DNA of 64,000 nucleotides from Cycas panzhihuaensis (GCA_023213395.1 CM041465.1:135539741-135603740), one strand, 5' to 3'. Positions 10,690 to 23,027 are shown, counted from the stretch's first letter. The notes: generated by a model from the sequence alone, not told the origin. Program-made: numbers and translations.

Positions 10690-12859
10690 CCTTAAAAAAT
10701 ATTACACTAGGAAAAAAATGGTCTCGTCATAAACCTTTAGTTAAACATCTTAGAATCTTTGGAAGTATTACATGGGGACACATTCCTAAAGAAAAATGTA
10801 AGAAACTAGATCCTAAAAGTTAAAAATACATCTTCATTAGATATAGCGAAGAAAGCAAAGCATATAGACTCCTAGATCCAATCATGCATAAAATCTTGAT
10901 CTTACGTGATGTAATATTTGATGAAGAAGAATCTACATCAAATTCTCCTTATGTAGAACTCCCAATTGAGAATTTGTTAACTAATACTTATTTGGTTGAC
11001 ACCTCAGAAAAACAAGCTGACCTTGAAGTGATAGAATCCTAATCCACATAAATCTAGAACTAGACTTTATCTGAACCAACCACAATAGATCCTTCCTCTC
11101 AATATATCTCTTTAGATAAACCTATGACTAAAGAAACTGTCACAAACAAATAACCTATATAGGCAAAGAAAACTCTTTCTGATATTGGATCTGACATAGG
11201 TAATCCTTCAGATACCAGGAGAACATGTTCTAAAAAATTACAAACTAATTATATAGTAATGGCCAAAATAATAGATAGTGATGATCTTAGAACATTTAAA
11301 CACGTAAGTAACAATCCCATATGGTAGTAAGCTATGCAAGTTGAAATAAATGTATTAAAAAAAAATTCAACTTGGAATCTTATTACTTTATAACTAGGAA
11401 AGAATTTAGTTGATTGTAAATGGGTTTATTGAACTAAATTTAATTCATCAGGAGCTTTTGAAAAATACAAGCTCACTTAGTTACAAAAAGTTTCTCACAA
11501 ATTGATGGCATCGATTATAATGAAAGTTTTGTACTATTAAAACTATTATTACTCTACCAGTTAAATTTAGTTAGAAAATCTATCAAATGGATGTTAAGAG
11601 CACTTTTTTAAATGGTGATTTCAAAGAAGAAATATATATGACTCAACCTCCTAGCTTTATTGACAATCCTAATTTAGTATGTAAACTAAAGAAATCAATC
11701 TATGGATTAAAACAAGTTCCTTGAGCTTGGTATACAAAAGTAGATGATTATCTTACTAAAAATGGATACACTAGATGTATCAGTGATCCAAATCTCTATT
11801 TTAAACATGAAGATAAAAATATTACCATATTAATTCTATATATTGATGATATCATCATTACAGGATCTTCAAACAATAACATTCATCAACTAAAAACAAC
11901 CTTAATGAATAAATTTGAAATGACTAGTCTAGGTCTTTGCACTATTTGATTGGATTACAAATTTACCAATATGATTCAAAAATAACTATATCTCAACCAA
12001 AATACATTGTAGACTTAATCAAAAGATTTAATATGGAAAATGCTAAACCTACTTCTAATCACTTACAATTAGGAGTTAAGTTATCTACTAATTATTCTAC
12101 ATCACTTTGTGATCCAACATTATATAGATAGCTTATTAGTAGTCTAATTTATCTAACATATACTCAACCTGATATATTCTATGTTATTGCTCTATGTTTG
12201 CGATATATGTAAAACCCACATGAATCACACTAGAAAGCTGCTAAACATATTATTCGATATCTTTAAAATACTATTTTTTATGGCCTAACTTATAATTCTT
12301 GTAGTAATCCTCTAACTTTAATAGGGTATACTGATTCAGATTAGGCAGACGACTCAAATGACCATAAGTCAATAGCAGGTTATGCCTTTTTTCTAAATTC
12401 CTCACATATTACATGGTCTAGTAAAAAATGCAGGTTCTAGCTCTATCAACAACTGAAGCTGAATATCAAGCACTCATTGAGGCAAGCAAAGAAGCACTCT
12501 AGATCAAATATCTCTTAAATAAAATTGGTCTATTTCTTAACTCTTCTATAGAAATTAAAGTTGATAATCAAGGTGCTATATCTATTGCTACCAATCTAGT
12601 TTCTCATTCTAGAACTAAACACATAGAATTATATTAACATTTTATTCGAAATCTTGTTACTGATAATATTATTCATTTGTCTTATTATCCTACAGATTTA
12701 CAGGTTGTTGATATCCTTACCAAGTCATTGACTGAAGTCAAGTTTATAAACCTGTGCAATTTTCTAAAGATAAAAGAATTCTACATCAAAGGGGGATTAA
12801 CATGATGAAGACTTTTTTTTATCTTATTCATTGTATAAAAAACTAACATTAAAGAGGGA
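10690..12859 (+). pseudogene. E2 integrase C-terminal part, RT and RNase H
   Basis: It resumes the E2 polyprotein. Integrase tail motifs are HLRIFGS, DPKS, a YIFIRYSEESKAYRLLDP block and RDVIFDEE. An acidic linker leads to RT: DCKWVY, then frameshifts, KKSIYGLKQ-type sequence near 11690-11720, and LYIDDIIIT (about 11838), which keeps the Y-x-D-D catalytic pair in one frame. LIGLQIYQYDSKI follows at 11937. RNase H at about 12300-12660 has GYTDSD, STTEAEYQAL and VDNQGAISIA. A purine tract ATTAAAGAGGGA (12848-12859) is the PPT. Confidence 0.85.
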
Positions 12860-13307
12860 TGTTAGAAAAGCTAATATTACTTTTTGATCACATGTCTAAA
12901 TATAAATTTAAGTTATATAAAGGTCCATTTTATAAAGTTAACGTTAATTATTATTTATTATGTAAAGGTCGTTGAAATGAGCAACTGCCCATTTCAATGA
13001 ACCTCTCATTGTTTAATTAGCCTCTCCTAGATTCTAGGAGTCAGTCTAAGAATCTAGGAGGCTGTTATAAGCATGTCTGAAGGATGGTTTCATCTTTAGT
13101 TAGTATGCAGGTATTCTTGGTCAGGTCTACTTCTAAAAGCTATGTAAAAGATTTCAGTCAATAAACTCATTCTTTCAAGAGGTAGTTTTTCTTCCCTAGA
13201 ATGGGTTTTCCACCTGCCAAATATGTGTATATGTGCAATGTTAATTTCTCCTATGAATTCTTAATTATTTGATACTACTGATATTGTACACGATACCCTT
13301 TCTTACA
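12860..13307 (+). repeat. E2 3' LTR
   Basis: 448 bp, TGTTAGAAAAG to TTTCTTACA, pairs with 996-1444. It contains the short inverted-looking block GTCGTTGAAATGAGCAACTG with its partner CATTTCAATGAAC. AACAT follows as the degenerate duplicate of AATAT. Confidence 0.93.
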
Positions 13308-13312
13308 AACAT

Positions 13313-13495
13313 TATAGGTTATGTTTAGTGTGATTAGTGAGATCAATCACATTAGTTGAACCCGTTATTTTCATTGTTAATAAAAAAAAGGAATTGGTGG
13401 ATAAAATAGTGTTGCAATATTTATTAGTTATTTTATTGATAAATTAATGTATCATTCATGATTATGTAACATGTAACATAAAATAATAGCCAACA
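13313..13495 (+). repeat. E1 5' LTR, right part
   Basis: It continues the LTR after the E2 insertion and aligns with the end of the 3' LTR (blocks GATAAAATAGTGTTGCAAT and TTAGTTATTTTATTGATAAA). It ends in CCAACA, as the 3' LTR does. Confidence 0.87.
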
Positions 13496-13497
13496 TT

Positions 13498-13510
13498 TGG
13501 TTTTGTTGCC
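13498..13510 (+). other. E1 primer binding site, probably tRNA-Asp type
   Basis: TGGTTTTGTTGCC lies two bases after the 5' LTR. It differs from the Athila-type PBS TGGCGCCGTTGCC at three positions, all C-to-T or G-to-T changes in the CGCC block. The following ATTTGGTGTC also fits that family. This is an inference from resemblance. Confidence 0.6.
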
Positions 13511-13579
13511 TTTAGATTTGGTGTCTTTCTAAAAATTTTTAAAGACTACATAGAATATTAAAGTTGAGTAAAGAAAAAA

Positions 13580-14880
13580 GGGTAAGAGCAAAAATAGGAA
13601 GATACAATTGAAGATGAATTAAGGATAACTAGATAAAGTCACTAGAGCAGAGAATGTTTAGAAATTAGTTGAAGACTTACACTACATCCTAAAGATAGGA
13701 GAGTGAAGACTCAAGACTAGCAAATGATAAGAATTATTACTCATCATGAAGAAGAGTGTGAAGAAGGCTCGACTGAAGAAGCATTGGATGAATTGGAAAA
13801 AAAGATTGAGTCATTGACACTCATAGATATATACTCCTAAAATGCACCTCTCCCTATAAGTTCAAAATAAACCCATTATAGCATTTTGAATCAATTAACA
13901 ATATAATACATCATAAAGACTTCCTTGCCTCAGTACAATGGTACTTTGGATGCAAATCAATATGTGTTTATTTGTGAATTGATATGGGACTATTAGTACT
14001 AAGTGGATGATTAGAGATGATGGCATGAATCTATTACTACTCTACATTATAGATAATATACATGACACTAATCAATAAAGAATCAAGGCTTACTTAAGGA
14101 TTGGGATGCATGTAAAAATTATTTTCTAAAAGTTTTAGCTTAAATAAAGATAAATTATCTTTAATGAATTAAGGAATTTATAGATTTATATTGGAAATAT
14201 ATTTTAGGCTTTACCTTGAGATGCATGGATATATTTGCTCAATCCATATACAAAATAGATATGAGATAGTAAATAGATTTTTTTTTAATGGACTTCTAGT
14301 AGAAGTGTATATGATACTAAGATAGAAAGTATATACCACTTTTGAAGAAGCAACCAAGATAGCCATACAATTAGAGGGAGATTTAGAGACATTATAAACA
14401 TCATTGGGATCCCAAGAGGTGATAGAGAAACTCATCCAAGTGATATAACATCTAAATATCTCAAAATAGTAGTTGAAGAGAATACATATAAGGTGCACCA
14501 ATATAATAAACAAGGCCACTTTCAAGAGGAAAACCCTTAAAGATCATTAAGAAGAGAAGATTTAAAGAATGTATATCATCAAGTAATCTAGCCATATGAT
14601 CAAAATCCTAGACCGAGTAGGTAATGATTGAAGAAGATTTTTTTTTCATGACATACCTCATCAGGAATATTAATAGAATCAAATTTAGAGTTTTTATCAT
14701 ATTTATAAAAGATATAATGATTGCTAAAATCTTGAATATTGTAGGAAAAGATTGAAGAGTTCTAAAGGTTAAATAGGTAAGGTAGATGACTTATTGATAA
14801 GTCAATAAAGATGAAGACCTTGAACGTCTAGTTAATATTTAGATGGAAAATTATACTTTCTAAGATGCAATTATTGATTT
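13580..14880 (+). pseudogene. E1 gag region, heavily decayed
   Basis: No long frame remains, but a gypsy-gag-like block can be read near 13915-14200 (LPQYNGTLDANQYVF and KDWDACKNYFLKVLA). The same frame carries many TAG and TAA stops. The region between PBS and protease is where gag is expected. I see no zinc knuckle. Confidence 0.5.
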
Positions 14881-15175
14881 TAGGCCTCAAATCAATTTGA
14901 TCATATAAAAAACATGGAAAAGATTGGAACCCTTATTAGGTCAACAATTCTTGTAAATGTTGCAAATCAAAATTTGGTTCCACCTATTAGTTGGTTAATA
15001 TCATATCTGATCCCATGTTTGAGAATTATAAAAGAAGTGTATTTTGGACTTATTTATTTATTAAGTGACAAGGATGTTTATCAAATTCTTCTTAGAAGAC
15101 CATGGGACAAAAAGAATAAGAGCTATTCTCTATCTCAATTCCACAAAATTATCAATCTGGTATAATAATCAAGTT
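14881..15175 (+). pseudogene. E1 aspartic protease remnant
   Basis: The frame 14914-15165 ends with LLRRPWDKKNKSYSLSQFHK, which matches the conserved G-R-P-W block followed by S-x-x-H-Q near the end of Athila/TAT-type proteases; the Gly of that block is Arg here. The upstream active-site D-S/T-G is not clearly readable. Confidence 0.65.
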
Positions 15176-16379
15176 GTTATTATTCCTTTGGGCAACATAT
15201 AAGGAATATATCCAAAAGACTATGTAATAGTCTTGATAAAATAAAATAAACATCAAATTCCCTTTGAAGACATTTATCATTACCATGCAATAGATGAGGA
15301 TTTGATAAGCCCAATCGTAGAGGGATGTTTGGAGTTTAATATGATTGAATCTTAATTGATCAACTTAAACAAAGTTTTATAAGCATAAAATGATGAAAGA
15401 TATGAAGAATATTGATCTCGTTTTTATGTTTGAGTAGTTAAAAGGAACCCCCAAAAGTTAGGACTAACTTATGATGGTAGCTCTGACCCAAGAAAATTCT
15501 TAGAGACATTAGAGAAATTAAGTAAAGATCCAACTCAAGCTTGGCAGAAAATGCTAAGAAGGGTTGCGTCTAATTAATGGCGTATCATAAGAAATAAATG
15601 GACTTCACACACAAAATTAATTCAATGTTTTTAGAGAAGATTTGATTTATAATGATGATTCCAAGAATAGCCTTTAATTAAATACCAAGGAGATAGTGCT
15701 CCATAGAAATATATTAAAAACTATGAGAAAATATGGGGCTAGTTAAAAGTCACCAAGTAATTTTGGGAATGCCTCTTACCAATAATGTTAGACAAAACCC
15801 CATATAAATGGTTCATCGATATGGAGAAGTGACAACAAACATTGACTTAGGAGAAAGTCAAAAAGTAAGTCTATCACATTTTATGTTTTAATAAATAATA
15901 GCTAGTTAAACTGATTTTATAAAAAATAAAAAATATATTATTCAAAGAAACAAAGGATGTCATTGAAAGGGTTTAAAAGGAAAAAGTAGTTTATTATTCA
16001 ACCATAATCAATAAGGTGGACCCAGAAGATAAGAAATACATTTGATCAAGATTTGAAGGAATCAAATAAGAAGAAAGAAAAGTCAAAGAAACACCAAAAC
16101 ATGACGAAACTAATTATGGTCGACTAATAAAATTCCAAAAGATAAAACTAGTGTCAAGTAAAGAAATGAAAGAGATTTTGGTAGGAGAGGGTTAGCCTAA
16201 ATAGATAATAGAAAAAACTCATGAACTTTTTAAGGAGTTTAGTAACGTATTTACTTGGACAAATAAAGATATTAAAGGTTTTCTAGAAAACATTAGTGTC
16301 ATGAAAATCAAGTTGGAAGAAGGAGCAAAACTAGTATGACAAAGGCCATACAAAATGAACCCAAAGGATAGAAAGAAGG
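15176..16379 (+). pseudogene. E1 protease-RT linker and RT N-terminus
   Basis: A decayed linker is followed, at about 16190-16379, by a block typical of Athila/TAT RT N-termini: ELFKEFSNVFTWTNKDIKG and then QRPYKMNPKDRKK. The frame is cut at 16379 by E3 and resumes after 26716 with VQEEIKK-like sequence. Confidence 0.75.
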
Positions 16380-16877
16380 TGTTAGATATGTTGAACACTT
16401 TGCAAGCGTTACATGGGTATAGGTATTACACCCAAACCCCTTTGTGGGGTTTAGGGGCTCATTGCAGGGCCCCTAGCTGGGGGGTCTGGGGAACCAATGC
16501 CCCTCTATGTGAGGTTCGAGGGCAGGAGCCCCTAAGAAATTTTTTGGGTGTCTTATAGGGGTCTTTGTCGGCCCATGGTTTATGCCCATTGTATTGTAAA
16601 ACCGCAAGGCAATATCTTGTAATGTTATATCTATATATTCTTATGTGATAGCACATGTAACATATGATGATATGGTCATGGATGAGTCGAGGAGAAGAGT
16701 TGGGGTTCACTCATCTTTGTAATTCTTTACTTGTTGCTCAGATTAATAAAAGGTCTATGCTTAGACATGAACCTCCTGGTGTTCTTTATTGAGTACATGA
16801 TTTGTTTATATTATTTATTCTTTACATGGTTTAGAGTTCTGTTATCACATTGCTTTTACGATTATATTTTCTCTTTA
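16380..16877 (+). repeat. E3 5' LTR with GC-rich insert
   Basis: 498 bp. Positions about 16424-16547 form a GC-rich island with runs of G and C and possible stems such as AGGGGC with GCCCCT. The rest aligns with 26336-26711. Short ORFs called across it (16355-16558 and 16459-16710) come only from this composition. Confidence 0.9.
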
Positions 16878-16879
16878 TT

Positions 16880-16891
16880 TGGTATTAGAGC
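16880..16891 (+). other. E3 primer binding site
   Basis: TGGTATTAGAGC, initiator tRNA-Met type with one C-to-T change, two bases after the 5' LTR. Confidence 0.9.
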
Positions 16892-16942
16892 TAAGGGTTT
16901 TAGTTCTATAGGAAGCCATTTGGTAAGGGGGATCTTTATGCA

Positions 16943-17678
16943 ATGAATTTGAGTGCAAAAATCATGGAAAGCACTATAAAGATAGAGATTAAAAAGTTTA
17001 ATGGCCAAAACTTTAAGATATAGAAGCTAATAATGGAAGATATCCTTGTCGAGAAGGATTTGTAGATCGCTACAACAGGAACAAAGCCTACTACTATGGG
17101 TGATGAAGACTCGAAGAAGCTCGATCAAAAGGCAATAAGTTCGATAAGAGTATACCTTTCAGATATAGCATTGTTGAATGTTACCACATAGTCTATAGCC
17201 AAAGATGTGTAGAGAAAGTTATAGGCTTTGTATCAGACAAAGTCCCTAGTTAATAGGCTATTTCTTCAGAAAAAACTATATTCACCCAGGATGAGTGATG
17301 GAGATGCAATTGCAGATTATCTCACTGTATTTAACACCATGGTGAGCTAGCTTATTTTAGTTGGGGTAACAATATTTGAAGAAGACAAGTGTATTACCCT
17401 GTTATATTCGCTTCTTGATTTCTAGGATAATCTTATGATGACGATTAGTAGCATAACTACTGCTACCTTGAAATTTGATGATGTTTTTACTATTCCACTA
17501 TCAGGAGAGACAAGGTAAAAATATTCTAAGGATTATTCGAAAGGAGCATTAGCGGCGAGAGGCCAAACATTAGATCGTGACCAACAAAGGCCTAGGAACA
17601 GACAACCAAAATCTAGAGGAAAATCTAAATCTTTAGGTAGAGGACCTTTCGTATGCTAGAGATGTGGGAAGGCTAGCC
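16943..17678 (+). pseudogene. E3 gag, N-terminal part
   Basis: From the ATG at 16943 (MNLSAKIMEST) a single frame runs to the Tork insertion. It holds the copia gag core (KFNGQNFKI near the start, LYSPRMSDGDAIADYLTVFN and CITLLYSLLDF), a basic region with RGKSKSLGRGPF, and the first half of a zinc knuckle, RCGKA, at about 17660. Stops are mainly TAG. The knuckle's second half lies after the nested element, at 23028, reading GHMKSQYG. Confidence 0.85.
17674..17678. repeat. Target-site duplication of the Tork-like element (TAGCC)
   Basis: TAGCC before the nested LTR pairs with TGGCC at 23028-23032 after it, four of five bases matching. Removing one copy with the element rejoins the two halves of the E3 zinc knuckle. 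Confidence 0.75.
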
Positions 17679-18321
17679 TGTTGGATATTGTGACAATAAT
17701 TATGGGGCTAATATTTTGGTATGTTTTTGGCATGGTTCCCCCCCCCAATCTTTCTTGGGTGGTTCCAAGGGAGGCGGGAGTCCCCTTTGGCTGCGCGGGG
17801 GGGGGTTGTGGAATGCCTCCCACTAGGAGGGGGTTTGGGGGCGATAGCCCCCAACCTAAAAAATTAGCCATGTAAACCTTATCAAAATGTAAAGAGAATT
17901 AGGGTTGTTTGATACAAATACCCTAGATTCTATGGTTGAGATTCATGCCTTGGATGTCCCTCTCATGTAGCCTATTTTAGGGTTTTTCTTATTATGTTGT
18001 TTGTAATGTAATGTACTGTTATGAGGGCGATAACTAGTTGTTATTTCTGAGAGCACTCTATAACTGAGATATATTATTTCTCCATTCTACAGTAATAAAG
18101 ATTGATACCTTTCCTGTGTGAATATTTCCTTAGAACACTGCTAGGGTTTTGCCATGTTATATCAGGTGTATTTATAATGTTTGGCTTTCATTTTCATGTT
18201 ATTGTGTAATCTCTGATTTTAGAACTTGCATGTAATCTTAAGTTTCAATTTCTGTAACTAGTTGTAAGAATGCAATAGATCTTAGTGGTGGTTAAAGGGT
18301 TGGGACCTTGTATTCTCAACA
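17679..18321 (+). repeat. 5' LTR of the Tork-like element
   Basis: 643 bp, TGTTGGATATTG to CTCAACA. It holds a G/C-run island at about 17729-17855. ORFs called across it on both strands (17656-17875) are by-products of the GC island. Confidence 0.94.
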
Positions 18322-18323
18322 AG

Positions 18324-18335
18324 TGGTATCAAAGC
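18324..18335 (+). other. PBS of the Tork-like element
   Basis: TGGTATCAAAGC, initiator tRNA-Met type with one change, two bases after the LTR end. Confidence 0.92.
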
Positions 18336-18393
18336 CACTCTTTTTTCTTATAGCAAGTTTGTGAAGGTTTTGGTGTCAGCTTTTCTATACCAA

Positions 18394-19235
18394 ATGGTGA
18401 AATTAGCAGGTGCAAAGTTTGAGGTGGAGAGATTCAATGGCAAGAACAAGTTCGAGTTGTGGAAGCTAAAAGCATATGATATTCTTGTATAGTAGGGTTT
18501 GTACAAAGCCCTTGCAGGCAAATCGAAGAAACTCGCAGGGATGGACGATGATGAATAGGATGATTTAGATAAAAAGACACTTAGCACAATACAATTGTGC
18601 TTGGCAGATGAAGTTTTGTTTAACATAGTAGGGGAGTAGATAACAGCAAGATTATGGACCCAGTTGGAAGGCATGTATATGACCAAATCAGTAACGAATG
18701 GAATCTACCTGAAGAGGCAATTATACTCGTTACAGATGAAGGAAGGTATAAAAATTATTGACCATTTAAATGTTTTCAATACTATTATTTATTAATTGAT
18801 TAGTATCGATATTAAAATTGAGGATGAGGACAAGGCTGTTATCCTATTATGCTCATTACTTGAATCCTGAGATAATATTGTCACCTCAATTAGTTTTAGC
18901 ACTACAGATGAATTGGAATATGATTCTATTGTGAGTGCTTTGTTAATAGAAGAAGTGTGGAGGAAGTCTAGTCTTGAAACCTCCATACCAGAAGCCATGA
19001 CAATAAGGGGTAGAACATTTGAGAGAGGACAAAACTCCAAGGATACATCAAGGTCCAAGTTAAAGAGCAAAAAGAGTGAGCTCAGGTGTTGGCATTATAA
19101 TAAGACCGGTCACATTAAGAAGGATTGTTACAAAAGCAAAGAGTTCCAGAAAAAGGAAGATCCTACCAAGGAGGCGAATCAGGTGGAGTCAAATCAAGGT
19201 ATGGATGATGATGTCTTAGTTGCTTGTAATGTTTC
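18394..19235 (+). pseudogene. Gag of the Tork-like element
   Basis: The ATG at 18394 starts MVKLAGAKFEVERFNGKN, a classic copia gag opening. The same frame continues through LWTQLEGMYMTKSV and LYSLQMKEG to a zinc knuckle, CWHYNKTGHIKKDC, at about 19087, whose second Cys has become Tyr. Six or so stops interrupt it up to 18870, nearly all where Gln or Trp is expected. From 18913 to 19845 the frame is open without interruption for 310 codons. Confidence 0.9.
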
Positions 19236-20640
19236 TCATTATCACCATGACTGGTTATTAGATTCAGGTGCTTCGCACCACATGTGTCCACATAAGAGTT
19301 GGTTCTCATCATACCAACATCTTGATGATGGTGATTTACTTATGGGAAATGAAGTTTCTTATAAGACAGTGGGCATTAGTAGCATTAGAATTAAGATGTT
19401 TGATGGGGTAGTCAGAATATTAACTGAGGTTAGACATGTACCTGATTTGAAAAGGAATCTAATTTCCTTGGGTGAATTAGATTCAGGTGGTTTTAAGCAT
19501 ACAGGTCATGAAGGAGTCCTAAAGGTGTCAAAGGACACCTTGGTTGTTATAACAGCCTTAAAGAAAAGAAATCTTTATATTTTAGTGGGAAGTATAGATA
19601 TCAGTCAAGAAGCTACAACATCAAAGACTGTAGAAGATCCAACTCAGTTATGGCATCAAAGACTTGGGCACATGAGTGAGAAAGGACTTAAGGTGCTGAT
19701 AAACCATAAGTTGCTTCCTAACTTGCACCTTTCAGATTTGACTTTCTGTAAACATTATATTTTTGGAAGGCAATGTAGACTCAGGTTTAAAGTAGGGAGT
19801 CACACTAGTAAAGGCATTCTAGATTACATACATTTAAATGTATAGGACCAAATTTCTAAAATATCTTCTGGAGGATCATTGTATTATATCACATTTATAG
19901 ATGATTACTCTAGGAAAGTATGGGTCTATTTTTTGAAAAGGAAATCTGAATTTTTCAGTGTGTTTAAGTAGTTCAAGGCTTTAGTTGAGAACAGTACTGG
20001 TAAGATAATCAAATGTTTAAGAACTGACAATTTAGGTGAGTTCAACTCCTTGGAGTTTGAGAACTATTGCAGAGAAGCTAGGATCGAAAGACACAAGACC
20101 ACTAGCTATACTCCACAGCAAAATGGCATTACTGAGCACATGAATAGGACACTCTTGGAAAGAGCAAGAAGCATGCTAAGTAATGTAGGAGTAGAGCAGG
20201 GCTTATGGGCAGAAGCTGTTTAAACAACTTGCTATCTGGTAAATAGGTCATCATCACTTGAAATAGATTACAAGATTCCTGAAGAGGTATGGACTAGACA
20301 TCCATGTGATTATTTAAATTTAAAAGTTTTTGGTTATGATGCTTATGCCTGGACTGACAAAAGTAAACGTTCAAAGTTAGACCCAAAATCCAAGAGATAT
20401 ATCTTTGTTGGTTATGGTGATAAGGATGGTGTGAAGGGATACAGGTTGTGGGATCCTACTGCCCACAAAATCACCATTAACAGAGATGTCATATTTGATG
20501 AATCTCACCTTGTAAAATCAGACAATGTAGAAGCTAAAATGAAACAGGAGTAGCGACCTGAACATCAACAAGTCAAGTTTGAAATGTAGCCATCTATGGA
20601 ATCAGAAGAGCATGAAGATCTTTCTGAAGATAAATCAGTA
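19236..20640 (+). pseudogene. Protease and integrase of the Tork-like element
   Basis: Protease active site WLLDSGASHHMCPH at about 19253 is intact. Pre-integrase LWHQRLGHMSEKGL lies at about 19650, and the zinc-binding Cys pair is partly lost (FCKHYIFGRQC). After a TAG at 19843 the integrase core continues: [22 protein letters not shown] and QQNGITEHMNRT, so all three acidic residues (D, D, E) survive. The core tail reads KRYIFVGYGDKDGVKGYRL and RDVIFDE. Only isolated stops separate it from function. Confidence 0.92.
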
Positions 20641-22340
20641 GTAGATTCATAGGAGTATGTGGATACTCCTCTGCCAACAGTTAGAAGATCTATACAAGTT
20701 AGTCATCCACTTAACATGTACAACCCTTCTATTTCTATTGCTTTGGTTTCTAATGATGGTGAGCCCACATGTTATCATGAAGCAGTAGATGATATCCATG
20801 GAGAGAAGTGGATAAGGGCTATGCAGGAAGAGATAGATGCTTTGAAGAAAAATAATTCATGGGACTTGATAGAACTTCCACATGGTAAGAAGACTATTAG
20901 TTGCAGGTGGGTTTTCAAAAAGAAAATAGATGTTGATGGAAAGGTTGATAAATACAAGGCAAGACTGGTGGCCAAAGGTTTTGCATGTAAAGGTGTATTG
21001 ACTTTTATGAGATCTTTTCACCAGTTGTTAAACTTGTTTCAATTCAAGTGTTGTTAGCATTAGTAGCTTCTCTTGATTTTGAGTTAGAGTAGTTAGATGT
21101 AAAAATAACTTTTCTACATGGAGATTTAGTTGAGGAGATCTATATAGATAAACCAGAAGGGTTTGTATAAGATGGCAGGAAAAGACTTGTTTGCAGGCTC
21201 AGGAAATCATTGTATAGTCTGAAGCAATCACCCAGACAATGGTATAAGAAGTTTGATGCCTTTATAGAGAGCCAAAATTTCAAAAGAAGTGAGTATGATC
21301 ATTATGTTTACTTTAAATTTATGGATAATGGCTTATTCATTATCTTGGTATGATATGTTGATGACATGTTGGTTACAAGCAAGAGCATGGAAGAAATCAA
21401 TAAGCTAAAGGCTCAATTGACTAGAACTTTTGATATGAAGGATCTAGGAGCTACAAAACAAATCTTAGGCATGGAGATACAAAGAGACAGGAAAAATGGT
21501 AAGCTATGGTTATCATAATAAAAATATGTAAAGAAGGTGCTAACCAGGTTTGGTATGGCAAATGTGAAACTAGTGAGTATCCCATTGGCTTCCCACTTCA
21601 AGCTTTCTTTGAATATGAGTCCTAGTAGTGAAGAAGAAAAGGCTTATATGTCTCGTGTACCTTATGCTAATGTAGTAGGAAGTTTGATGTATACCATGGT
21701 ATGTACAAGACCTAATATTTCACATGCAGTCAGTGTAATTAGTAGGTTTATGGCAAATCCAGGAAAGGAACATTAGGCTGCAGTGAAATGGGTGCTTTAG
21801 TATCTAAGAGGCATGAGTGACTACTGCATCACCTTTAGAGGTATAGGTAATCAGGTTTGTGGATATGTTAATTCAGACTTTGCAGGAGATTTAGACAAAA
21901 GAAGGTTTACTTCAGGTTATATTTTTACTCTTGCAAATGGTCCAATTAGTTGGATGTCCAAATTGTAGAGCACAATTACACTGTCAACTATGGAAGCTGA
22001 ATATGTTGTTGCAGCACATGCTTGTAAAGAAGCAATTTGGTTATAGGGTCTATTGGTTGAGCTTGGAAGGAGATAGGAAAATGTAAAGTAATTTTGTGAC
22101 AGTCAAAGTGCCATTTACTTAGCTAAGAATCTAGCTTATCATAGTAGAATAAAGCATATTGCTCTTAAGTACCATTTCATTAGACAGGTTGTGAAAGCAA
22201 GCGGAGTGGCACTTGAGAAGATTCACACCAATCAGAATTATGATGATATATTCATAAAATTAGTACCACTAGAGAAGTTCAAATGGTGTTTGACTTCTCT
22301 TGGCTTGTAGAAAAGATGATGAAGGGTCCAGGAAAGGTAC
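20641..22340 (+). pseudogene. RT and RNase H of the Tork-like element
   Basis: RT begins in the 20659-21057 frame (WIRAMQEEIDALKKNNSWDL, RWVFKKK and YKARLVAKGF). A frameshift near 20990 is followed by DVKITFLHGDLVEEIY, SLYSLKQSPRQWYKKF and YVDDMLVT, keeping the catalytic Y-V-D-D. RNase H has NSDFAGDLDKRRFTSGY, STMEAEYVVAA and CDSQSAIYLAKN with its D-E-D residues, then RIKHIALKYHFIR. The frame ends TSLGL followed by TAG at about 22309. Confidence 0.92.
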
Positions 22341-22366
22341 CAAGTAATTATTGTCAAGGTGGAGAT

Positions 22367-23027
22367 TATTGGATATTATGATAACAATTATGGGGCTAAT
22401 ATTTTGGCATGTTTTCAGTATGGTTTTCTCCCCTAATCTTTCTCAGGGGGTTCCAAGGGGGGTGGGAACCCCCCTTAGCCGGGGGTGCAGGGAGGGGGGG
22501 GGGGGAGAGGGGCGCTGTGGAACGCCCCCCGCTAGGAAGGGGTTTAGGGGTGATAGCCCCTAACTCAAAAAATTAGCCATGTAAACCTTATCAAAATGTA
22601 AAGAGAATTAGGGTGGTTTGATACAAATACCCTAGATTCTATGGTTGAGATTCATGCCTTGGATTTCCCTCTCATATAGCCTATTTTAGGGCTTTTCTTA
22701 TTATGTTGTATGTAATGTAATGTACTATTATGAGGGCAACAGCTGGTTGTTATTCATGAGAGTACTCTGTAATTGAGATATGCTATTTCTCCATTCTACA
22801 GCAATAAAGATGGATACCTTTCCTGTGTGGATGTTTCCCTAGCACACTGCTAGGATTTTACCACGTTATATCAGTTGTATTTGTGATGTTTGGCTTTCAT
22901 TTTCATGTTATTGTGTAATCTCTGATTTTAGAACTTGCATGTAATAAGTTTTGATTTCTGTAACTAGTTGTAAGAATGTAATAGATCTTGGTGGCAGTTA
23001 AAGGGTTGGGACCTTATATTCTCAACA
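22367..23027 (+). repeat. 3' LTR of the Tork-like element
   Basis: 661 bp, pairs with 17679-18321. It starts TATTGG where the 5' copy has TGTTGG. Its GC island (about 22430-22565) is longer and contains a run of about 13 G. Confidence 0.94.

Larger units (their letters stand above)
17679..23027 (+). mobile_element. Tork-like Ty1/copia element nested in E3
   Basis: LTRs 17679-18321 and 22367-23027, PBS at 18324, one collinear gag-pol frame with few frameshifts, and a purine-rich PPT (AAGGTGGAGA) before the 3' LTR. It is the best preserved element in the window. The protease-to-integrase motifs (HHMCPHKSWFSSY and the VRHVPDLKRNLISLGELDS block) resemble the Tork/Tnt1 lineage of plant copia. That lineage call is from memory of motifs, not from a tree. 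Confidence 0.93.

Noticed and set aside
16355-16710. ORFs across the E3 5' LTR
   Set aside because: Composition of the GC island; the 3' LTR lacks it.
17656-17875. ORFs on both strands within the Tork-like LTR
   Set aside because: They overlap each other and the GC-rich island of an LTR present in two copies; no protein motif.
18348-19070. - strand ORFs opposite the Tork-like gag
   Set aside because: Shadows of the + strand gag, which has clear motifs.
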